Shown here in pieces: positions 1-10,800 of a stretch of 64,000 nt of DNA. The notes under the pieces were generated by a model. That model searched no databases. It was not told the DNA's origin and was given only the letters and a program-made list of their open reading frames with translations. The DNA comes from Chrysoperla carnea (Eukaryota; Arthropoda; Insecta; Neuroptera; Chrysopidae). The first letter of the stretch is position 1. Every line of letters begins with the position of its first letter. The stretch spans positions 130,035,960 through 130,099,959 of the forward strand of contig NC_058337.1 in assembly GCF_905475395.1 (NCBI RefSeq), read 5' to 3'. Made by a program: the position numbers and the translations under genes.

Positions 1-780
1 TTTAGATGTTAATTATTCTTCATAGATAATATTTTTCTAATAAACAAATGATGTATTATAAATATGTAAAATTAATTTTTTTAAATAAATACCTGTTCAA
101 TTACATCATCGTTTCAAAAAAAAACTATATTTTAAATTTATTTAAAAGAAATTCTAAGTATGCATAGATTAGGAATAACTAATCGTTTATATCATGTGAG
201 TTTCTATCTAATTTATAAAGTATCTCGTCATTTTTTTTAGTAAAATATGATGAAGTCGTAATTGTAGGTAAAGATAAAATAATAAAAAAATTTCAAGATT
301 CACTACTTAACAAGGTCAAATTATTTTATTTACTTAATTTTTTTACTCAACAAGTGAAAATATACAATTAACTGAGTTAATTATTGAAATACCCATGACA
401 CTGTATAGACAGTGTTGAATATCAGACCTTGAAAATTTGTATTTATTAATTAGTTAAGTTTAAAAAACATGCATGGAGAATACTTACTCTAAACGGCATA
501 ATAATATAAGCCTAGTTAAATGAGACAAAAATAAGCTGTTTTTAGTTTTCGTAATAATTCAAGGTCTATGGTTTAAGATTTTTCTCTCGAAGAATATAAA
601 ATACATTGCCCTTCTCAAAAAACGACAAAAAACGACATATTTTGAAAGTTTTTGATAATTTTCACTTGGAACGAATGAGAAAAATTGAAAAGAAGAAAGT
701 TATTAGATATATAGAAAAGAAAAAAGAATCAAAGGTCTCCATCCATATAAGGGATCTACGAGCAGGGTAGATTCAGGATT

Positions 781-1090
781 GAAATTATTTTTATCATACT
801 TTCAACTTTGATGATTAATTAATTAATTAATTATTAATTGTAACTTCATGAATGTAGACGAAAAATAAGAATAAAATTTTTCAATATCTGCCTTAGTTTT
901 CGAAATATCTAAAGCTGAATAATTAAAGAAAATTTTCAATTTTAACTATTTTGAAAATTACGCCGGACATCGAAAAATTTTAGTATTACTTTTCGTCTTA
1001 TACTGTCAAGTTATCACATAATTCACAATCAAAATTGAAAAAAATATACTTTTTTTATTTGTTTATCTAAAATTACTTGATCATACACGC
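781..1090. repeat. Foldback repeat family, copy 1
   Basis: A palindromic AT-rich unit. The left half carries GACGAAAAATAAGAATAAAA followed by a TTTTTCAATATCTG-like segment, and the right half carries nearly the reverse complement (CGAAAAATTTTAGTATTAC, then TTTTCGTCTTA). Related copies occur at about 12655-12890 (opposite orientation), 25611-25800 and 41098-41345. It looks like a MITE or foldback element; no target-site duplication was resolved. Confidence 0.65.
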
Positions 1091-1854
1091 TCATACCTCC
1101 CTAAATGTCATTTAATTAAAAATATCCTTTCAAATGAAAACGTAGAACTAACTTAATTGCATACATTTCCTAAAAATAGAGACACACCCACGTACTTCCT
1201 AAAATCATTAATTTTTCTCCCAAATTCAGTCATAAAATTGTAGTATAACAATATAAAAATCCATTTAAAGAGAAATTACATGTTAAATATGTAATTTAAT
1301 TTATATAAGGTTCGGTCTTTATTTTAATTATATTTTTTTTTCTTGGTACTAATTATTGTATTCAATTTAAAATATAATGTTAAGTGAGTCATAATTTTTT
1401 GATTCATTGTTTTATAAAATTATAATGTTTCTGAAGTTATCTTTTATACAGTCAATAAAATTGTTGTTGTGTACCGACAATTTACACGAACATACAAATA
1501 AGAAGTACTACGTTGGAATTTTAATTAATGAATTAGTCAAAAGTATAATATTTGTAATATCGTGTCTATGCGTTTAGTCTTAGATAAGAATTTAAAATTG
1601 GCATCAATTTCTTTAAATTTCCATGACAAACTGCCATAAATCTTCATGATAACGTGTCCTCACGACGATTTGGGAAAACTCTACAAAAAGTAGAGATTTC
1701 CTGGCTCGTCGCTTAAGTGGCTCCAGAAAATTAACGGAAGAAAATTTTCTTGCTACATGTAAATTTCTTTTCGCTCCAAAGATTTCGCTTTATTATTCCT
1801 TTTCAATTTTTTGGTAAAAAAAATATCTTGCGTCAAAATAAAGGATCATAGTAA

Positions 1855-2045
1855 GAAATGTATGTCGTTATTTACAATACACAATTGTAAATAACGCCAT
1901 AGTGTTGTAAATAATGCCATAGCGCCGTATTTATTTATAATACACATGACGTTATTTACAATACTGGGTTGTAAATAATGTCATAGTGTATTGTAAATAA
2001 CGCCATATACAATATCAGCATTGTAATAATGTCCATAAATTTCTT
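1855..2045. repeat. Cluster of direct and inverted GTTATTTACAATA repeats
   Basis: A short core (TTGTAAATAACGCCATAGTG or near variants) occurs about six times within 190 bp, some copies in inverted orientation (GTTATTTACAATAC). Neighbouring copies can pair as hairpins. The origin is unknown; it resembles a minisatellite built from a small inverted repeat. Confidence 0.6.
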
Positions 2046-2285
2046 ACCGTGCTAATTGACTAACTAATGGCACAGCCAATCCGAATTTCAACCGACTTGC
2101 TTTTAAGACCAATACTATTTCTTTCCATATTTGGGCAACTTTCATATTTTTTTTTTTAAATTTTTTATGTCAATTTGGTTTTGGAAGCATATATTTTGGC
2201 CAAAAAAGCTCAAACGGGAATTTTAAATAAAATAAACAAGCTTTCAAGTGATCTTCATCAACACATAGTATAAAACAAAGTCAAT

Positions 2286-2557
2286 TCTCGCTCTCTGTCC
2301 CCTCTGTCTTTATGTATGCTTAGATTTTGAAAACTACGCAATGGATTTTGATGTTCTAATAGATAGAGTGATTCAAGAAGAAGGTTTTTATGTATAATAC
2401 ACGAATAATTTAGCAGGGAAACACTGATAATTTTAGAGGTTAAACGAAATTGTGAACAAAAGGAGGGTAAGTGGCGGCATATGAAGTTAAGTTTATGATA
2501 CAATAATTTTTCTATTTAAAATTTAAGTTGCCCAGCGAAGCGGATAGTTAATATCTA
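2286..2557 (+). mobile_element. Helitron-like non-autonomous fragment, copy 1
   Basis: It begins with a 'ctctgtcccctctgtcttta' segment, then the shared block 'actacgcaatggattttgat' and 'atagagtgattcaagaagaa', and ends near a small stem-loop (TTGCCCAGCGAAGCGG). The same blocks in the same order occur at 24620-25085 and 42310-42498, where the 3' end is a stem-loop followed by CTAG-T as in Helitrons. Both ends are uncertain here. Confidence 0.45.
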
Positions 2558-3170
2558 ATAACAAATATGTCGTTAAATTGGAGATAATACTTTTCACTTT
2601 CTAACCGCTGTACAAAGTGGCAGGGGGTGATAAAAATTTTTGAGCCAAAGATTCCAAAACTAGAAAGTATAAGTTTTCAAATGAGCTCTTGCGGTTCGAA
2701 ATTCGATGATTTTTCACAGAAATATACAGCTGTTGGTAAAATTTTGTGTTAAAACTTTTGATGAGTATATTGTAAAACTTGTGATGTAAATATTATTAAT
2801 TTGGTTTTAAAAAGAAACAATAGTCAAAAATACAAATACTTTACGAAACTTTTATTGTAATTTTTAAAATAATAAATTTGAATGCGTTTGTAAATCACTT
2901 TTAATAATTTTTGTGGTTTTGTGGGAATTAGAAATATCTTCTTTTGTTCAACGATTGAACTATGCGTGTGTGTCTTGACTACAAATTTTTCAACTTATAA
3001 TAATTGTTTAAAATAAATTTCATATTAATGATTGAGTCTCATAAATATGTCAAAAAAGTACTAGACAGTACCAATTGTAATAATAAAGTTAATTTATATA
3101 TATTTCAATGACAAATATTTAAACAAAAATTCAGAAAGAATTGTAATATTTATTTTTGTAGATATTTATA

Positions 3171-4088
3171 CAGGGTGTCCCGTGACTCGGTGAAGATAGC
3201 TTAAGAGCGTATTCTTTGGAAAATTTTAAGTCAAAAGTGTCTTATATACTTCTGTCCAAAACCGAGTAGTTCGTGTTTTATTTAACTTTATAGCATCAAA
3301 ATTGGCTGAGATATGCCATTTTTTACGGTAAGTACTAATATCTACAATAATAGTAGCTTAAATTTTTAAAAAAGTAGCATATCTCAGCTAATTTCGATGC
3401 GAGAAAGATGAAAACATGAAAATGTGCAGAATTACATCAGCTATTGCACATAAACCAAATGCATGCTTTGTAGTAAAGTAATGAGTTATTTTTGGCTTAA
3501 CAATACCACGCAACTACAAAAATATATTATATATTGTGTGCAAGTGATGGTTATAAATTTGATAATATAGATATCGCTCTTCAATCATCGATATTCTGCC
3601 TATAGTTACCTCTGTTCATCAAATGATGGATCTTCGATGAACTCATAATTAAATAAAAATTTTGTTTTTATATCATTGACAACCTTATATTTTTATGGTA
3701 TTATTATAAACTACAAGATTGTCTTAATATTTTACATAGTTTTTTATCACACTCTCTAGACTTTTTGATATAGAAATATCCAATTGAAAAGGTTCACCTA
3801 TATGATTCATCATTTTTTCAGCCAACTTTTAACGATAAAATAATAATAAAAATCCCGGTGACCTAGGAATTTTTTGTGATTTTTGGAAACTTTGTTAATC
3901 AAAAAATGTATTTATATAGTTTTATTGAAATCCCTAGTATTATTCAATCCTTGCAAATCTCCTTAAAATACTCTACTCAACAATGTCTTTACTTTTATTG
4001 GTTACCCAAGTTCAAAAGACACTTTCGACTTCAACTTGTTCAGAGAATACACTCTTAAGCTATGACCATCAAGTCACGGGACACCTTG
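3171..4088. mobile_element. TA-flanked terminal-inverted-repeat element (MITE-like, 918 bp)
   Basis: The left end CAGGGTGTCCCGTGACTCGG and the right end (reverse complement CAAGGTGTCCCGTGACTTGA) start an imperfect inverted repeat of about 80 bp. Both arms continue with ATAGCTTAAGAG(C/T)GTATTC and AAGTGTCTT. TA dinucleotides flank both ends (3169-3170 and 4089-4090), as expected for a Tc1/mariner-like target duplication. There is no transposase frame, so the copy is non-autonomous. An inner inverted repeat around 3294-3400 adds further foldback potential. Confidence 0.75.
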
Positions 4089-5349
4089 TATAGGTATAAT
4101 ATCTTATACAATCACACGAAAATTAAGGTGTGCCTCAAAAAGTAGAATTAAATCTTATATAAAATTATTAAAAAAAAAAAAAAAAACTTGACTCTCTGAA
4201 ACAATGATGTCACGATTTTATGTAAACAAATCTTACGTATTACCAAGTGTAGTAATTCATTGTAAATAAATCTTTAAGCATAGACAAAATATAATAAAGT
4301 TTACACAGGGCTATTCTTATGTTTTCTCATAATAAAGATCCCTGATCAATGTTTTTTTTTTGTAAAAACGTTTCCACGAAGGGAAATTTCATAATTTTCT
4401 TATTGTTTAAGAGACTTGACTCGAACTCGGAATAAACTTTTGGAGAGGTTGTGGTTTTAATAATTTTTTTTTTAACTACAGAAACAACTGTAGTTAGAGT
4501 ATTGTACAAGCTCATCTACACTTTTTGACATTATTTAAGAGCGACAGTTACATTCCTGGCGTGGATCTAGAAAATTTTTCGTAGAGAGCAATGACTTCTT
4601 CTTGAGCTTTTTTTAAGTAATTAATAGTTTTATACTTTTTAGGCTCTTAAATTTAGTTGTATAAATGTTTTGTTGTCTACGGATTGAAGATCTTTGAGAC
4701 ACAGACTGAAATTGACTGGCTATACTATTCTTAGTCGAAAGAATCTGATTTTCGTAATTTTTGGGGAAAATCACTTTTGCAAATGAGTTTTATCCAAATC
4801 AGGAAAAACAATCTTCAGGTTTATGTAACGATTAGACAATTATGTTTTGAAATATCGCCTAAAATTTTATACCTACGATAAGCTTTTATTTCGGAGTGAC
4901 TTTGAAGATACTCACACAACCATCATATCAACCGGATATTTATGTTTTCTGATTCTATTATCTCTTTTATCACCTCGTATTATCTTTCTTCTACTTTCAA
5001 TCGCATTTTGTTTTAAAATATCTTTTGTTTTTCCAAGCAAAAATTACATGAAAATATGCGACACTTCCGGGATTCTCTATAAAAGAATGTATCGCTATTT
5101 AAACTAAAACTCATTAGCTAGTGATTCAAGTGAGGAAAACGTGATAGAATTTCATATTGATATTTGATTAAAAAAAATTATAAAATGATTAATGCATGCG
5201 TTTAATGGATTTTTGCATTGCTTGAATAAATTTTTTTGAAGATGTCGTTAATTAATAAAAAGTTTCACTTTATTTCAGAAAAAATTCCAACACTGGTAAT
5301 TAACCATCATCTCTTTAATAAAGAAATTTTTGAAGTCAATTAAAAAATT

Positions 5350-5545
5350 ATTGAGTATTGAAGATTTTAACTTTAATTTAAATAGTTTTTTGTTTTTTTT
5401 ATTTTTTTTTATTTACACTTACTAGTTTCGGAGAAATCTATGAAAACATATCATCCTTCTACCATTTTCCCATAAATTCAATGTTAAATATGCCTACTTT
5501 TGAAGTCACTTATTTATTAAAATAATCTGGCAAGCGTTATCCTTA
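5350..5545. repeat. Dispersed repeat (GGAGAAATCTATGAA...CCTTAAG family)
   Basis: Shares blocks such as 'ggagaaatctatgaa', 'catcatccttctacc', 'ttaaatatgcctacttttga' and a final 'ccttaag' with 41400-41665; a partial copy lies at 23895-24060. At 41 kb it directly follows a foldback unit, so the two may belong to one larger element. No coding capacity is seen. Confidence 0.5.
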
Positions 5546-5904
5546 AGTTTATACATAAAAATTTTTATATTTATTATGAAAATTGATATTCAATATAAAA
5601 AACTGACACTTTTATTATCTACAACGTATAAATATTTTGATATGAATTGATTACTAAAATATAAATATAAATATTTTTGTTTTAAAAACAATGAAACTTT
5701 TATTAATTATTTTCATAATTAACAATAGCGTTTTGCATGAATTTATTGTATTTTGGAAAGCGGTTTTGATGAAATTGTTGACAGTCTATGGCCATTTTTA
5801 CTATTTAGTTTATTTTTAATTACTCTTTGTTTGACAAGAAACCAGTAGGTAATTTAATTACTTATCATTGGTTTCTAGGTATTCAATTATACACTTGGCC
5901 GTGC

Positions 5905-6053
5905 TTTGAGAGCTAAAACTACTGCCCTTTGATCTCATATGGGATTATATAGGACAGTGGTTCTAGGATCATAGGACTACTGTCCTACTATATGCTCTAT
6001 GAGCTCAGTTATCTGGCTGAGATCAAAAAGGATAGTTTTGGGAGCTATCTTGC
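5905..6053. repeat. Long imperfect hairpin
   Basis: The left arm GAGCTAAAACTACTGCCCTTTGATCTCAT (seen at about 5909-5937) pairs with the right arm GAGATCAAAAAGGATAGTTTTGGGAGCT (about 6018-6046), read as its reverse complement. An inner pair, ATAGGACAGTGGTT and GGACTACTGTCCTA, extends the stem. It is probably a small foldback element. Confidence 0.55.
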
Positions 6054-6599
6054 AGGTTAAGGTATATTTTTTGATATCAAAGTGAAAAAACACAGGCATT
6101 TAAAAACAAATTATATATGTGATAAAAATGCAAGGTGTCGATCTTGGTCTTGTTAAACATACCACAAAAACCACATACTTCTGGCGTGCACTTTATGATA
6201 ATTGTATATATTTGTACAGTCTGAAAATTTGTAACGCATATAAATATATTTGTATATTATTTAGTAGCATCAAAGAAAACCTTGGAAATTGTGTCATCAA
6301 TTGTTATTATTGTAAATAATAAAATCAAGGTTGGACAATATTTTACATTACAAATTATGCATTTATTTAGTAATGCTTTGATTCAGCTGGTGTGAAACAT
6401 TACTAGGTATATTAATATAATATCAGTTTTATACCTGGTGATTAAAAATGATAGTATATTTGACAGTCGCCGACTGAATAAGCTGGATTGGAGTATATAA
6501 ACAAATATGAGTGATTTCCTTTTTTCCATCAATATTATTAAAATCAAGTTTTTCAATTAGACAATAGCCATAATTTTGTAGGTACAATGGACTTCTATG

Positions 6600-6790
6600 T
6601 TTGAAAAAGTACTTCAATATGTTGATTTTCTTGACAAAAAGCCATAAAAAACATATTTCGGCAAAATAAAAACGTTTTATTGCTATAAAATTAAATTTTA
6701 AACCCTTTTTACCCTCGCAACAACGCTGTCAGCCATTTTGGTGACGTAATATTGGTAAAAACAACAGTCGTGTATGTAATTATAATATGT
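6600..6790. repeat. Dispersed repeat, second copy at 7880-8110
   Basis: Shares in order 'atgttgattttcttgacaaa' / 'atgttgattttgataataaa', 'aaaagcca', 'catatttcgg' and 'gatgacgtaatat'-like blocks with 7880-8110 inside jbug intron 1. No coding sequence; probably a decayed transposon. Confidence 0.4.
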
Positions 6791-7679
6791 ATAAATAAAG
6801 TTGATGGTAAGATAATCTACAATTATTATGAAAGCCATCAACAAACTAGTAATAATTAATACATATTATTTTCATCTTGAAATTCGATCTGAAAAATTAA
6901 CGATTCAAAATTTTGATAAATGATGGAACGGGATGAGACTACGAACTAATTAGAATTTCTCTCAATTAAGCTAATCATAAGAAAATATTACAAGAATTTA
7001 TATTCTTATCATTTTTTTTTTAAATACAAATTTACGTAGATATTTGCGGTTTTAATTTGGAAGCACAACATGTACATATTTACGTAGATATATGCGGTGC
7101 TAGTAAAATGGAAATATTTACCGAAGACAAAGTGGTAGAAAATAAATTAAATTAACATTTTTATCAATAAACTCGATAATTTATTTAATAAAAAATGCAT
7201 GGCCTTATAAAAGAGCATATTTACCGCACTTAAATTTTGAGATAATTAAACTCAACATTTACAAAAATTTCTTTTAAAAATTGGAACGATATTTTCCAAT
7301 ATTTTATCACTTCATGAAGATGAAATCTAAATAATAGCACATTTACACTTTTTTCCTTATCTCTCATAAATAAATATTTATAGCCAAGGAAATATAATTA
7401 CAAAGCAAGATAAAGTGTTGTTAGTTTCATAATTTTTAATCAAGACGATCGAAGCTTATTCTGATCCACTCTGTAAATCCCTTCAATAAACATTAAACAT
7501 ATTATAATACTAAGTAAAGGTATAATTAATGATAATGAGAAAATTAAATTGATTAGTCAGACATTAAAATAAAATTAAAAAAAAATTTTTTTTCAAGCAT
7601 AGATAATAACGTTTAATTTTTTTTTTTTGATTTTTTTCAGTGATACTATTGTACAAAAATCTATTTAAATATTATAATA

Positions 7680-7801
7680 ATGGAAGCAAAAATTTCACAC
7701 AGTGGATTGTTGGCACGTAGTCCTGAAGGTCATGCAGCACGTGGTATGCAAATTAAAGGAAATGAAGATCTTTGGGTGGAGATTCAAGCAAATACATTCA
7801 G
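7680..7801 (+). CDS. jbug: jbug coding exon 1 (N-terminus, start of CH1)
   Basis: Encodes MEAKISHSGLLARSPEGHAA and then the start of CH1 (LWVEIQANTF). An acceptor 'tttttttcag' ends at 7640, so about 39 nt of 5' untranslated sequence precede the ATG in this exon. An in-frame TGA at 7641-7643 fixes the start. The donor is AG|gtaact at 7802, phase 2. Confidence 0.93.
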
Positions 7802-10800
7802 GTAACTAAAAATAATATAGCATTTAGCATATTAAGTACTTTTCTTTCAAAAATGTATTATAAATTTTGACGAGCTTTCTCAAATAGGGTATTCTACTAT
7901 TTTTGAAAAAAAACCTCAAAATGTTGATTTTGATAATAAAAAGCCACCAAAAATATATTTCGGACAAATACACACGCTTTCTTGCGCCAAAAACTTAAAT
8001 TAAATATTAATCCTTTTTTAAACGGTCAAAAACGCGGGCATCCAATTTGATGACGTAATATCGCTATCATTATACGAAATAACACAAATAAGTTTGACAG
8101 ATATATTCGTAGACATCTGATTATAATAAATATAAATACTTATTATCTATGGATATATTATACCCTGCTGTCTACACTGAACTAATTGATGGTCTATGGC
8201 TCATACCGATATGACATCACAGCAAGGCTTGCCCGCGTTTTAGGTCACGTGATATACAGTTTAAAAATTACGATTTTTAATTTTAATATTTTGAATGAAA
8301 AATGTGCTTTTTTGACTCGAAATCAGAATATTTAAGAATATTTTTACATAAATTTTAACTTTTTTCAAATTTATAATTTATTTTTGACTAACGATAATAC
8401 CCTATTGTATCGGACTACGTCTATAAAACATTTTGACTTGTCACTCTTTATGTGCCGAAACAAAAAAAATATTTTAAATTTCGTGAACAAGTTCATTTAA
8501 TAAATACTTTTCAAAAATTATTGTAGTTGATCAAATTAATAAATAGTTTGTTTATATTCATAACATATCAAATGCATGCGAATTAGAGTAAAATTTTATT
8601 TAATACAACAAGTGAAATTTTTATGTCTTGTTAAAACAATAAATAATAATAATAATAATAAATAAAGAATTGCTTTCTTAAATTGCGTTTGTCCTGAATT
8701 ATCAATTTATTTTCATGGTGTTTGAATTTCATTAACATGTAATTGCATGATATATGCTGCTATAAATATTAAAAATTTATTTTAAGTATAGTCTATACTG
8801 TTTTTTTAATTAAATATGGATCATTAGGTCAGTAAAGAAAAAGTTTTAAAAATTTTATGTTATTCATTTTCTAAAAATATAGAATTTTGTTGGTATTTAA
8901 ACAAAATAAGTACAAAAATTTTAAGAAATATTTTAGGGCTGTAGTCAGTGATTCGTTTACCAAATTTTTAAAAGCGTCGGTTCATTTTCTTTTATTAATC
9001 ACAGATCGAAAAAAAAATTCGAAGCTAAGCTTTGTATCTGAACATTTATCTGTAAAACAGTATAATCCAAATGGATTCAGAGATTTGAACGCGTTGAATT
9101 ATCTCACTCAAATTAGCATTTTTCCTCAGAAGATTAAAAAAAGATCCGCTAGATGGTAACACTAGGGGGGGGGGTACAAATATATCCTGCCATCTAGAGG
9201 ATCTTTTTTTAATCTTCAGAGGAAAAAGGCTAATATTACTCAGGTTATTGAAATAATCATATCTAAATTTAAAATAAAAGCAATTTTTAAATTTTTTCGA
9301 AAAAATTTTTATTTTTGAAAGTAATTTGAAGACCTCAGTCCCTTTTTTGTAAAAAAAATTATAAATAATGAAAATTTAATACTACGTATAATAAAAGTTT
9401 TGTTGAATTCAGGTAAAATCAAATAATCGGTAAAATAAATTAAGTACAAAATCAAAAATATTTATTTATAGGTAATAAAAAATATTTTACAAAGCTTACA
9501 TAATATTGCAGAAAATATTTTTAATACGATAATAATAAAATTGAAACCAATATTATGTAAGTATGTATACACAAAAAAATTAATCCCAACATTATGCCTC
9601 AAAATTAATTATTAAAATTAAAATTAAATCCGGATTTTTAAATTTCTTTATCTCTATTTTTTCTAGATTATCTAATATGCGAAAATGAAGATAAATAAAT
9701 TTACAAATTCAAATTTAATTTTAAGCGACTAACTCGATTTTAAAATTCTCCATTAATCTCTTTGTAAAAAATAAATTAATATCGAATTTTCTTTCATGAT
9801 ATATTAAAATATGTAAATTTTTGTACCTTGAAAACAAATGAAAATCGAATAAGGTCTTATCAGTTTCATACTTTATTTTCCTGTGTAAAAATCATTTCTA
9901 TTAGAATTGAGCTCGACCTATTCTTACTGATTTACTCTGTGTTTATTACCAATCTATATATTTAATTCGTCAATTGTCGTATTGACCTCGAACAGTAGGT
10001 ATTTGATATCAATTTAAAACTATAATAATTATAACAAAAAACCAACTAATAAGTATATAATTAGACGTTCAATGACCTGATAAAGATCTTTTAATTTTCT
10101 TGATAAAATACAAAAAATTTACTGCATAAGTTCGTTGTCGTAAAAAAATAAAATAAAAAAATACAATAGTAGAAGTATTTTTTATTAGAAAAATGATTAT
10201 ATTTTTATTATCTGGTCATTATGATCGAATGAACATAATAAGAAGGGGATCTTTTAATTTGATAACGACTTTTTTTCCTATTCTTCAGTTCCGGTCAGTA
10301 ACTTTTAGTATATAATTCTATGTTTTACGATGATATTTATAACGTATATATATGCATTTATCGTAGCTCGAATGTCTTTATCGTATAATTAATAACACAT
10401 AAATTAAAAATTTAAAGAAACCTCCGACACAAAACCAGAAATGATCGATTCGCCTGTGGCATCGTAGCTACGAAACGGTTGAATTAATTTTTTTTGTCTG
10501 AATGGTAATTTGATTGAGACTCTCGGCTATGTTTCAAGAAAATCTGATCATCCGTTTGAAGATCATCACTCTTTTATTTATTTTTATCGAAGACGGAATT
10601 CTAAACTATCTCTTGAAACGTAACTAAGAAGATTCTTGTTCAAATTTCCTTTTAAACAAAAAAAAACTTTAAAACAAAATCGGTTCATCCGTTAAGGATG
10701 TCACAGTCAGACACACAGGCACGCGCTAAAGTTGTATAACAACTCTCTTTGTAAGTCGGGGGCTAGTAAATCAATAAGTAATACAAACCAGCAACTTCGG

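Larger units (their letters stand above)
1..7640. other. Upstream repeat-rich region without recognisable gene
   Basis: No convincing coding exon is seen here on either strand; the open frames are short and lack domain-like sequence. The stretch holds a foldback repeat (781-1090), a GTTATTTACAATA-type repeat cluster (1855-2045), a Helitron-like fragment (2286-2557), a TA-flanked inverted-repeat element (3171-4088), a dispersed repeat (5350-5545), a hairpin (5905-6053) and a dispersed repeat (6600-6790). Because the first coding exon of jbug is preceded by a splice acceptor, part or all of this region may be an intron inside the jbug 5' untranslated region. The promoter itself could not be located. 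Confidence 0.6.

Noticed and set aside
8887..9159. 90-codon + strand frame in intron 1
   Set aside because: No domain pattern, ends within the hairpin arm, and lies inside an intron; chance frame.
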